Below are positions 13,301-21,690 of a stretch of 64,000 bases of DNA, piece after piece. This DNA is from Hetaerina americana (Eukaryota > Arthropoda > Insecta > Odonata > Calopterygidae), in the NCBI GenBank assembly GCA_022747635.1, contig JAKTNV010000006.1:71835590-71899589 (forward strand), read 5' to 3'. Within the stretch, counting starts at the first letter, position 1; each line of letters opens with the position of its first letter. The notes under the pieces were generated by a model. The model was given only the letters and a program-made list of their open reading frames with translations. It was not told the DNA's origin and searched no databases. Both the position numbers and the translations under genes were made by a program.

Positions 13301-13968
13301 TTGAAGAAATATCTTCTGCTTTAATATTTTGTTTAATTGAATCACAGTGTTGGAAATTTAATAGTTTTACTCATTTTTAAGACCTATGCTCCTTTTATAA
13401 TTGGGTGTATATTTGATTGGATCAGGGAAACTATGGCTGGTTTTATATTTATAAATGGATGGAAGTATTTTTGATTTAGGCTTATAGTTATTCACTGGAC
13501 TTTTAATTTGTGTTCGAAGCATTTTCAGATAATCACTGATTCTATTGATGTAAGAGTACTACAAAATTTAATTGCACATATGTAAAAGTGAGGACTGATA
13601 TTGAATTTGACTGATAAAACAGTAAGAGAATCCCTGTTCTTGTCTTAGTTAAGGTGTGAAATGCCCAAAATTAATATGTGATAACCCACAGTAATGCCAA
13701 TACCATATTTACAGTACCACGTATAAGACAAAACATTTTTTTAAGGTTGGCTACCTATTTAAATTTTTTAATTTATTCCTAACTTTAACTCTTTTAATCT
13801 ACTTGTAAACTGGTGAATTGTCTGATGTTAAATTTTTATCCCCAGGTCTCAGTTGCTTTTGAAGTGATGCGGCCATATGTCACTGATATTAGTGGTGAGG
13901 CTTTTATCGGTGTTAGCGAATCTGCTGAAGAGGTCTATGCTCAAAGCAGTACTCAGTTACCTCCTTGA
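1115..13968 (+). CDS. DRAM-family autophagy modulator, last four exons (5' end outside window)
   Basis: Multi-pass membrane protein of the DRAM/TMEM150 (Frag1/DRAM/Sfk1) family; in animals these act in lysosomal or endomembrane autophagy regulation. Exons are 1115-1362, 1487-1625, 2449-2600 and 13846-13968; all junctions are GT-AG and the phases agree, giving about 220 residues. Family landmarks from N to C: ACIYIRYREIEAF after a membrane segment, NKWSLYLGLLACFGLSLVAN, NFQETN, HLTGAFLCFGVGTLYFWIQ, YHLHPIVNG, a hydrophobic segment, WYPEDGGWSLHVVSTASEW, a last membrane helix and EFRRVSIEEPR. The order matches DRAM2-like proteins; the first membrane segment (about 50 residues) must be encoded upstream. 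The intron before the last exon is 11.2 kb and full of mobile elements. The family assignment is firm; which paralogue is uncertain. Confidence 0.88.
1487..1625 (+). CDS. DRAM-family gene, second visible exon
   Basis: Acceptor TCTTACAG ends at 1486 and donor GTAAGC starts at 1626. It encodes AFASYHLHPIVNGLW and a hydrophobic stretch ending ASHLLFH, and leaves one base (G) of a split Gly codon. The family's conserved SYxxxPxxxG motif is recognisable. Confidence 0.86.
2449..2600 (+). CDS. DRAM-family gene, third visible exon
   Basis: Acceptor TTACCACAG ends at 2448 and donor GTAAGC starts at 2601. It completes the split Gly codon and encodes GSNPRKWYPEDGGWSLHVVS, then TASEWVVAIAF, a membrane helix, and EFRRVSIEEPR. 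The WxPED-G-x-HxxxTxxEW block is the strongest family match in the gene. Confidence 0.88.
2601..3805 (+). other. intron sequence without recognised content
   Basis: AT-rich 5' part of the 11.2-kb last DRAM intron. No supported coding, RNA or repeat feature was found on either strand. Confidence 0.6.
3806..4250 (-). mobile_element. LINE family L, 3' fragment, antisense (copy L2)
   Basis: On the minus strand this reads the C-terminal part of the L reverse transcriptase ORF (KWSLKQDDRSRLEAFEMWVW and onward), then the shared 3' tail. The outer 3' end on the plus strand is GGTAATCTACCGG, the reverse of the GGTAGATTACC motif ending other L copies. It is 5'-truncated and inserted against the DRAM transcript. 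Confidence 0.75.
4255..5790 (+). mobile_element. hAT-like DNA transposon remnant (ZBED-type transposase)
   Basis: Several plus-strand fragments in shifting frames resemble animal hAT/ZBED-type transposases. At 4330-4490 there is DEWNGCKNQRYLNVYVYC followed by NLGLMRIHENCLKEKVLSLL. A VTNDG..AVVKKFGK segment near 4510-4570 corresponds to the family's TDGA..M.K.GK region, and 5192-5584 is a longer intact stretch of 130 codons. Stops and frameshifts separate the parts, so it is dead. I could not define terminal inverted repeats. A 29-bp perfect tandem duplication lies at 5731-5788. Another transposase family is possible. Confidence 0.55.
5938..6240 (+). mobile_element. tRNA-derived SINE, family B (copy B1)
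   Basis: The head resembles a tRNA pol III promoter: GATGGTGCAGTAGCTAATGG (A-box region) and GGGTTCTAATCC (B-box). The body (GTGCTTTGTGGAGAGCTCTT, GGGACATTAAACTCTGGACC, GGCGCAAATGACCTTAGCTG) is shared with the reverse-oriented copy at 46808-47118. The tail is short CTA/CTAC units. Confidence 0.8.
6241..7435 (+). other. intron sequence without recognised content
   Basis: AT-rich intron between a SINE and the mariner element. Nothing supportable was found on either strand. Confidence 0.5.
7436..8676 (+). mobile_element. mariner-family DNA transposon, degenerate
   Basis: A 1241-bp element flanked by TA on both sides (7434-7435 and 8677-8678). The ends form imperfect terminal inverted repeats sharing GGG..CCCAGAAGTAC. 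The transposase begins at ATG 7615 (MEKIGHSCVIQYFYLKGLS) and shows the mariner hallmarks: KYWVAEFKRGRTS, DETWIYYF with the first catalytic Asp (8050), a PAHKSII block, and LPDLAPSDYFLF with the last catalytic Asp (8420), consistent with a DD34D layout. It is inactive: a frameshift near 7725, an in-frame TAG near 7890 and further shifts. Intact TIRs could still allow movement in trans. Confidence 0.85.
8677..10024 (+). other. intron sequence without recognised content
   Basis: AT-rich intron. A 69-codon open stretch at 9102-9311 has no recognisable family or splice context. Confidence 0.5.
10025..11690 (+). mobile_element. LINE family L, reverse transcriptase half (copy L3)
   Basis: Plus-strand copy of the L element starting in the linker before the reverse transcriptase (TGTTAACAGTTAGAG, as at 41975) and running to the 3' end CACTGGTAGATTACCTGTAA near 11680. 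Frames encode pieces of an RT palm (GCPLSPVLLNM and LSDDQALVSESAKGLQALLN, where the usual FADD motif is altered to LSDD) and the C-terminal RRRKAFSKEAFTWRNELMTG region. Many stops and frameshifts make it a pseudo-element. Confidence 0.82.
11855..12062 (-). mobile_element. tRNA-derived SINE, family C (copy C1)
   Basis: On the minus strand the head is GGTAGCGGTGGGGCAACATC, followed by a weak B-box and a body with ACCTAGGTGG and CACCTAGGGCTTGGGTGCAT, ending in an A/T-rich tail (TTTATTTATTTATTTT on plus). Related copies lie at 17996, 21500, 30462 and 43345. Confidence 0.7.
12085..13200 (-). mobile_element. LINE family L, endonuclease half, antisense (copy L4)
   Basis: The minus strand encodes the 5' half of an L element. 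An APE-type endonuclease piece at 12923-12654 carries VIVQIYMPLRN and LIVMGDWNAMVGEGKNGDEM (the catalytic DWN and loop). A linker piece at 12397-12155 carries TRKPWITDEMIKKIDERRKW. It lacks the reverse transcriptase. The complementary 3' half, in the opposite orientation, lies just upstream at 10025-11690. Confidence 0.8.
13201..13845 (+). other. end of the last DRAM intron
   Basis: AT-rich intron sequence ending in the acceptor TTTTTATCCCCAG at 13845. No other feature was seen. Confidence 0.6.
13846..13968 (+). CDS. DRAM-family gene, last exon with stop
   Basis: Begins in phase 0 after the acceptor at 13845 and encodes 40 residues (VSVAFEVMRPYVTDISGEAF, then an acidic/Ser-rich tail ending QLPP) before TGA at 13966-13968. 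The short cytosolic C-terminus fits the family. The same frame stays open past the TGA (see 13969-14445). Confidence 0.8.
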   Translation, partial: VSVAFEVMRPYVTDISGEAFIGVSESAEEVYAQSSTQLPP

Positions 13969-14445
13969 TTTGAGATTAATCCTGCTGCTCACCCAAATGG
14001 AGCATGCAGGCAGTGTATTGTGGTGTGTATAGCTCCTCCTCATGCAGCCACTAGTCCTGTAAACTCCAAACCTGAGTGCCTAAAACCGGTGAGTGTGTGC
14101 AACTCAGAGCAAGACATGAGTAAATCAGATAGTTTTATTGGCAGGGATATAAGTGGACCAAGTAACTGCCATGGCAGTCATTTAGTTTGTCCTAAGCATA
14201 AAAGGGAAGGATCTTGTGCTAGTCAAAGTGAATTGAGACATCGAGTAAGTACTGTGGATTCTGTTGATGGGGAGGCCTCGGATTCATCTGCTAATGATCT
14301 TTTGCTTCCAAGCAAGTTACTTTCCTTGTCCCTCTCCCTGCTTGTTGCTGCCTTTTTCCAAGCCATTCGCTGTCTCAGTAATTCTGTTACTGAGTTCATG
14401 GAGGATGCATACCGGACGTTTCAGTGTGATGTTGAAACAGAATAA
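13969..14445 (+). other. 158-codon open frame directly after the DRAM stop codon
   Basis: In the frame of the last DRAM exon, after TGA, 158 sense codons run to TAA at 14443-14445. The predicted peptide is Cys- and Ser-rich (GACRQCIVVCIAPP near its start) with a hydrophobic stretch LLSLSLSLLVAAFFQAI near its end. Base composition is visibly less AT-rich than the flanks. Options are translational readthrough, a sequencing error or recent nonsense mutation at the TGA, an alternatively spliced C-terminus, or a chance frame in the 3' UTR. The base after TGA is T, not the C favoured for readthrough. Coding status is unproven. Confidence 0.4.
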
Positions 14446-17400
14446 GTTTTGAATGAATTTAGATCCACCTTAAGAAGATTATTCTACTTATTCCTGTGGT
14501 TTATCTTTAAGGCTGTCTTCAAGGGTATTGTTGACTTCAATTGGGGAAGCTTATTTTATGATACTTTGTAAATTGCAAATTTATTTGCATCAAATTTCTT
14601 ATTTTACAGTGAATTGAAATTTCATCCCCAATTAGAACTCAAAAGTTTCCATACAATGAATAGCTTTTCTCAGCCTCAGACCACTTAAATATGTGATTGT
14701 TTTTATCAGGTTAACTTTTTCACTTTAAATGAGCTTATATATGTTGTGCTTGTTGATGCAGCCTGTGATTTATGATATGCCTTTATGAGAAAAATGTCTT
14801 GAGGTATTGAAAACTTAGTCATATTCTTCTGGGTAAATTTGCTTTAAGTTGCACCACTGCTGAGAAAAGTGATATGATAGTTGTTATTTCTAGCGAGTAT
14901 GTTACCTTGTATTATCTTGTCGGTTTTTTTATGAGGGAGGATGATACCTAATTGACTGAAGATAATTGGAAGTAATCTTTGTGCCTCCATAAGTTTTCAG
15001 TATGATTTTGATAGATATGTATACTTCATGTTACTCTGGGCCCTGTCATAGCAAGTTTGTTGCAAGTTATTGGTCTGTTATGTTGCACTAGGTGAGGAAC
15101 GAATGTCTTTGTCTCATGAATCTCTTGTTGATTGGCAGTGTTGTTTACAAATCTAAAGCATAGAGAGTTAACTCATAACTCTCTATGGAATGTTAAGATT
15201 AAAGTCATCTTCTCTATAAGCCCTTAACTGCCCCTGACTTTGCTACAAAAAAGCATGGCATATTGACAGTAAACATTTTTTACTGAGCTTATCAACCATT
15301 AGGTTGGAAAGTCAATAGCAAGCAATACTGAACTCTTTTGGAATGTAGTATTTAAATATTTTTTCAACAACAACGAGGAAGTGAAGCATTAAAATTCCCA
15401 AAAACATTTGTGGAATAACGGAAGCTCAGGAATTAGATTTTACTTAATCTTTTTTAGAGATAATGTGAAAACCTGGCTTTATGTGAAGTAACTGTCCTTC
15501 TACCCATATTCATTGGTACATTATTGTCTTTGTTTTAAAATGTGATGTCATTCATCAATGCTTGCTCTTTCTGTGTTGGTCCATAGTAGCCCAGGTTAAA
15601 TTGTATCCTAGTAAAACCTGTTTCCTAATTCCTGTTACACTAATTTGCTGCAAATTGTCACTCATAAGGAAAGTATTATTTTTTTAATTCTTGCATGAGT
15701 AGGTGTGACAATTTTAATGTAACAGCATGGATTGAACAAAATTATAAGCCACGTATGAAAGGTAAATATAGACTTAAAGTTGGGAAAAAAGTTATTTATT
15801 TAGAAATTACTGTAGGCATTGCTTAAATATTGTTTTATATATATTGCCCAAATGTTGCTGCAATTTAATGTTAGGTAAGGCAGTTTTCTGCGTATTTTAT
15901 CGACTCTAATATGTATGTTTAATTATGATATTGCTATATGATACCCTGGTAAAGATTTTATGAATAAATCATTTAAGTGCATTGAACAAAAATATTTAAA
16001 GCTTTCCATCATCATCCATGAAGATTTTTTCTCTCTTTGAGTGTTTAATTGATATGTTTTTAATTACTGAGACTTGATCTGGGTGTGCTGAGGAAGAATT
16101 GTTCTGAGGATCAGAATACACATTCATTGACTGCTGTATCAGAAGGCAGATGCAATCTGTGTGTCATTGTCACTTGTGGTCTTTCTCCCAGTTAGGGCAA
16201 TTTCACTATGTATGAAAATGGTTTTATTACATTCCATCACTACGGGCAATTTTGTCATGGATTAGCTTCATTTAGTTTTGATTAAAGGTATATATTTCTC
16301 TTTTTTTCTGGCAGGTTGCCTTGAATCAAAAAGTTAGGAATTACACAAGTTGACTTAATTTCTTCAAGAGTAGGTTTTCAAGTTAGTCATTCCTCAAAAG
16401 TTTCATTTATCTTCACTCAATTTTGTTTGCCAATGATTAAAAGAATTCGAATGAACTGAGAAACATTGGGATATTCCTTGATAACCAGTTTTAAATTGTA
16501 TAAAAATATGTACAAGTAAATTCTATACTATACAAATGACTCTGCAAACTTACTTGTGAATATTACCAAATCAGTCACAGTGTACTTGCACCAGCCAAAA
16601 AGTTTTGTTTGAAACAATTTTTGATTCCTTGCGTGGTTTCATTGCTTATGTTGTGATTTATGGTAGCATTCCAACCAATTCCATGTGTGTTGGTTCAATG
16701 CTGCTTCCAGGAATAACCGTCATGTAGTTTGGCTTGTTGGACTTAACCTACCTAAACCTATGCAATGGTAATTCCCAGAAGCAGCATGGAAACTTCATCA
16801 GAAAGGCATTGCGGAAGCCTTAAGATTAATACCATATATGCAGGTTTATGTATGAAACTTGAGCTGGCTGTATTTTCCCATGTACTTGTATGTATATGTT
16901 TTGAATTCCAGTTCCCCTACCAATTCTTTATGACCATTACTAACTTAGCCAAATTTTCGCTATTAAAATTGCCAATTGCCTGTCATTTCTCTCAATTGCT
17001 TTTCATTTATTACACACCACTTATGGTTTCATAGCTGATCACTCATGGGTGGCATAATAACACTTTCTTTATTATTCTTAAAATATTTCTCATTTTTTGA
17101 TGTCAAAATGTTTCAGTGACACTTGGAATTGAATAAATTGAAATTTTGGGTTTGTTCAGAGCTTCCAATGTTTGAGCTATGCACAAGATGGTTGCCAATA
17201 ATAAATAACCAAAATAAGTGATAAATTTAATGTTTTTCAGTAAGTTTCATACTGTTAATGGGTGTTCAAAAATTATCAGCAAGCTCGTGGCGACTTGAAA
17301 TACTTTAAGCATCACTACTCATCACTGCCGAATATTTTTAGTTCTGTCAGTATAAACAGTTTCTATTTTAGTTAAAGATTAAATTGATGCATGCAATATC

Positions 17401-17640
17401 ATACATTTAAGATTGGCTGATATTCAAACAGAAAAGTGAACAATTTTAAATATTGGTTTAATTTGCCTCTAGTTAAGAGGTAATACATTGCTTGAGTTGA
17501 CTGCATATTTTGAAAATGTTGTATAGTTACTTTTATGGGAATTGACATGCCAGTTCAGGAACAAATTTGTGCCAACGCATTAATCAGCAGCAATCAACCC
17601 AAAAATTGGTTTTGATAAGTAAGGGTCAAGCTCCTGCTGA
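14446..17640 (+). other. likely DRAM 3' UTR and gene-poor flank
   Basis: AT-rich sequence with no supported gene. The first canonical AATAAA I noted downstream of the coding region is at 15963-15968. A short inverted pair resembling mariner ends lies at 16698-16721 and 16763-16788. Confidence 0.5.
15963..15968 (+). terminator. candidate poly(A) signal for the DRAM-family gene
   Basis: AATAAA about 2.0 kb after the stop codon, on the coding strand. Nothing else here confirms cleavage, so usage is a guess. Confidence 0.3.
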
Positions 17641-17644
17641 ACTA

Positions 17645-17862
17645 AGTCATGCGGTGTTTGAAATTCACACTTACATAATAGATTTGGGGGGGGAATTCTT
17701 TCCCGGTTCCAGCTTTGATTTCCTTCCAACTTCTAAAATGAGAAAATCACACAGCCTAGCTTTTTAGGTCAGGTTGCTGGTTTTAAACTTGGGATCCTCT
17801 AGTTAATAGCTGAACATTCTACCCACCAGTCTGCAATTTCCCGCATTCCTATATGTTTACAT
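17645..17862 (-). mobile_element. tRNA-derived SINE, family A (copy A1), antisense
   Basis: Degenerate reverse-oriented copy. On the minus strand it runs from CAGACTGGTGGGTAGAATG (A-box region) through a GTTTAAAACC B-box remnant, AGCTAGGCTGTGTGATTTTC and GGAACCGGGAAAG to GTGTGAATTTC. The block order is the same as in the copy at 44233-44510. Confidence 0.6.
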
Positions 17863-17995
17863 TACTCGTATGTACACTATATCATTAAGTAAAGACAGGC
17901 CATTTTGAATAAGCATGAATTTTGGGGAGTAGTGGAATATTGAAGCCAAAACTAACATCAGCATAAGCCTAATCTAAGTAAAGGATGCCAAAGGA

Positions 17996-18095
17996 TTTAT
18001 TTATTTTGCATTAGTCTGAAAACAACACTTCAGCCTTTACATCGGACTTTGAATAATGATGGAACAATTAGAAAATTACATACACCCAATGATTT
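17996..18095 (-). mobile_element. SINE family C, 3' part (copy C2), antisense
   Basis: Shares TTTATTTATTTTGCATTAGTC and the CAGCCTTTACATCGGACTTT body with the copies at 30462-30672 and 11855-12062. The tRNA-like head is missing. Confidence 0.6.
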
Positions 18096-18229
18096 GCACT
18101 TAAACATTCCTTATGATGAGCAATGTGCTTACTTGAATTGTTATTCACATGTTATCACATTATAGATAATAATACCATTTAAATATCTACCCCTGGATTA
18201 ATACTTGGGCCCTTATCATAAAGCTAGTA

Positions 18230-19721
18230 CAGTGGGACCTCATAATATTAGCATTATCCGTTATTTAATCTTTCTCATAGAAGAAACTGTTTGTGAAACA
18301 ACTTTTTGTGTGTAAATTAATGTAAAATACGATAATGCGTTCCATGCTGGAAAAAATAAATTATTCATTCATAAATTATTCAAGGTTAATTCAAAGCAAA
18401 TTAAGTATATATTGTTTAGGTTCATGGATCAAGTTCACCTTTTCTTCTATCGTGGAATGAAGCAACCAGGAATGCAAACTCAATTTGTAAAAGCAAATGA
18501 GAATCAAAATAAATTGTTAATTATTTATAATACATATCTAATTCCTTTTTGCTAGAAAGCTATCTTGATACATTTTTTTGCGGAAGCTTCAAAATTTGGT
18601 AACATTGCGACTCAGAATGATTGTTAAATAAATTAATGGGGTGCATTGCCTCTGCCTCATTAGGACGGTGCCTTGCATGCATGGTATGATTCAAAAGTTT
18701 CGCTTGACCCCTACATCACATTTATAGCCTCCAGTTTTGCACTAAACACTTCTTGATGGCTTGTGAAGTTTCTGAATGGTAAACAAGCAGGGGTTTGATT
18801 TTCAAATTGCCACTTGCATTTGTGCAAAATAGCAGCATGAGATGGCATTTCACTGCCTTGTGGTCAGGCAATGAATTCTATTCTACTATTATGTGTAGAA
18901 ATATAGGTTTTCTTCGGCATCTTCTTCCTGAAAAGAATAGTCTTGACACAATGAAAAACATATTGTGGCTGGCAATCCTTAGAATTTATGAGCTTTGTGA
19001 AGTCACTGATGAAATTCTCTGCTACCTTTGACACTGAGTTTCCTGCTTCACTATGCCGTGGATGAAGCTTCGTCTTGTTAACTCCTTGAATCACGCATGG
19101 CACCCCTTAAAAACTTCTTCAGCTATTGATGATCCTGACATCTAATAAATGAGGTCGGCAAAAATTAATTTTTCTCTTCTCACCAATTAAATTCTCATTG
19201 GTGGTGTCGCATTGTAATTGATTTTTACGTTAATGCATATGAGAAGCAACCTTTCAACATTGTTGAGAATACATAACCGTTGCATAGATACTCTTTTCAC
19301 TCTTTTTGAAGAATCTATCTCTTTAGTTTTGTCTGTGTTCTTGAAGAAAAAGCTGATTGTTGATATGCATACTAGATCAACCACAGTCTCACCTTTTCCA
19401 ACTGTCAATGATTTTACTTTTCATTTCTTATGTTATTTTGATTCTCTTGTGGCTTTTTCCTCATGAATTTTTCTTCTGAGTCATTTTTAAAACTATTCGC
19501 AAAATATTATTAAAAATTGCCAAAAAAAATCACTAATAATATGTTTGAACACAAGTTTAGAAAAATTTGAGATTACTAGTAATGCTAAGTTGCTGGCGGA
19601 ATGAGTTCTAAAGATAAACTGCAGTATCAGGCATGCAATGAATCTGGAAATTCCCTTCTCGTTGTAACTTGTTATGCAAATAACTCGCTGTGCGAGATGC
19701 TTGTTAAGTGAGGTTCCACTG
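18230..19721 (-). mobile_element. Tigger/pogo-like DNA transposon, degenerate
   Basis: A 1492-bp element flanked by TA (18228-18229, 19722-19723). Terminal inverted repeats share CAGTGG(G/A)ACCTCA, typical of Tigger ends. The minus strand carries transposase pieces in family order. An N-terminal DNA-binding part lies at about 19408-19190 (KNTDKTKEIDSSKRVKRVS and NNVERLLLICINVK). A segment at 19103-18864 includes HSEAGNSVSKVAENFISDF and LFRKKMPKKTYIS, where Tigger proteins have the first catalytic Asp region. A piece near 18800-18730 reads KIKPLLVYHSETS. The expected DETGLFW motif is degraded to HCVKTILF, and frames are broken, so it is dead. Confidence 0.8.
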
Positions 19722-20374
19722 TATATATACTAGGCACAGAATTTATTAAATGCCTATTTATAATTTTTTTATTTTGCTTGAGTGCTCAAATTTATGATTG
19801 CTGTTTATATTCACATTATGCAATTGCTCTGCATTTTTGCTGCCTTCAATTTCACTGTGAAGATAGGTAAATTTTAACCAATCAGCAGTTGCAAAACACT
19901 TATATGAAACAGGCCACTCCATCACACTCAAAGATTTATTGTTAATTAAACAGACAAATAACTTCAAACTCAACACCACCAAAAGCATACTTATACACAT
20001 GTACCAAGGAAATATTATAAACAACAAGCCGGGCATCATTAACAGCACTACTAAATTAGTTCAAGATTTTGAAGTGGCCAAAATTCGAATTGCATCAACA
20101 GACATTTCTAATAATGTATCCACATCTCCCCCCCCCCCCCGCACAATAATGCACCTCCCCTCTCCCCAGCCCCTGCCATCTTTAGTACTCACTTGGCATT
20201 GAACAGTGCTCTGATACTGATGTCTTCTCAATGTCAAGACCTTACTCTCTCTGTTAATGGTCACTGGCTGACCAAAATAACATTATTGGAGTGTTCCAAG
20301 TTTCTTATTATTGGCTACAGGCATTAAACATAACAGTTTCAGATTTAACTTTGTGGAATTCCTTCATTATAAGG
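19722..20374. other. intergenic sequence without recognised content
   Basis: AT-rich, with a homopolymeric C run near 20130-20140. No supported gene or element. Confidence 0.5.
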
Positions 20375-20474
20375 GTAAAAAAGAAACTTAACACTTCCAC
20401 GATAAAGATTTAATATTTCACGACCATGGATTCGATTAAATCTTTATTGTGGAAGTGTTAAGTTTATTTTTTAC
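20375..20474. repeat. inverted repeat, 40-bp arms and 20-bp loop
   Basis: Left arm 20375-20414 and right arm 20435-20474 are reverse complements with two mismatches. The core is TTAACACTTCCAC / GTGGAAGTGTTAA. The 20-base loop contains CACGACCATGG. It may be a small foldback or MITE, or a hairpin RNA precursor. No TA or other target duplication is obvious. Confidence 0.75.
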
Positions 20475-21499
20475 TGTCATAGGAATTAATCTAACTCCAC
20501 ATTCACATCCAGTAGCTCACACATCTTCTTTCTCAATTTCACTTAAAACAAATGCCAATATTGCCACTCCATTCAGGGTGATCTTCCCTCCTATTCATAT
20601 TGATACCTTCAATTGCATCAGCATAAATGTTTTACTGCCAGGACGTGGTGACAAAATGGTCGACCCTCCCACACCTCACATATGATTTTTGACTAGGAGG
20701 ACATTAAAAACATGTCTAATTGAAGGCAATATTTCTACCTCTCTACTACCAATTCATTTGAAACCATCAGCCATCCCATGGGCCTTCATATTACAAGCCT
20801 ATCATTCATTTCACTCCAATGAACAATTTACTTCCTGTCTGCCATAGGTTAACCAATCCCCCCTTCTTGAGTAACTGGAAGTGTCGTGTGGCTAGTGCAT
20901 GAGACGTGTTTTGGTATTGAGCATGCAGTCAGTGCGTTCACACAATCTGCAAATGTCATCCCCAACACTTGACAATCATCTTCATGAGTGCCTTGTTTAA
21001 CTCCTGACTTGTGCCACATTGCCTTCCTCCTTGACACATTCGTAGCAGCCTTGGATTCCACAAGTGGCGTGAAGCTTATCATTCAGTTTTCAACCATTGA
21101 CTTACAGATACCTCATCACCTTGAACACTGAAATACTTCGTCAGTTGCACCTACATCATTTCACCTACTATTGTGTGCACAAGTCATTGTTTTCATCTTC
21201 TTCAGTGCATGTCATATCTGCAGCAATGGAAAGTGATAAGTAACGTGCTTGTATACAGGCAGATCACTCAGATCCATGAGCAAAACCTTCTATTATCGTT
21301 ATTGTATTGTATGCTTTTGCATGGCTACACCATAACTACATCAATATACTATAATGTGAAATATACCAGTTAACAGGAAAATTGTCCAGTAAGCAGACCC
21401 AACTATAAGAATTTCCAAAACAAACACTCAGGTAAAGTTATGCTCAAATACTTGCAATTAATAAATGAAATGTACACATGGATCCCTTTTTGGAATCTC
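20475..21499. other. intergenic sequence without recognised content
   Basis: Somewhat less AT-rich than its surroundings; short open frames on both strands carry no motif I recognise. Confidence 0.45.
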
Positions 21500-21690
21500 T
21501 TGCCAGCCAGGGTGGTGACCAGATAACATCCTTGCCTACCAACCCAGGGGTCACGGTTCAGTTCCACCTAGATGTTTTTTTCCTCCACCTATGGCTTGAG
21601 TGTTAGTAATTTGTGTCTATTGTTATATTTATCACTGTCTAATTTGAAGGCCATAAACATTTTCTGATTAATGTTCAATAAAATAAAAAT
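21500..21690 (+). mobile_element. tRNA-derived SINE, family C (copy C3)
   Basis: Head GCCAGGGTGGTGACCAGATA (A-box region) and GGTTCAGTTCC (B-box), then CCACCTATGGCTTGAGTG and an AATAAAATAAAAAT tail. It matches the copy at 43345-43545 in block order and orientation. Confidence 0.7.
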
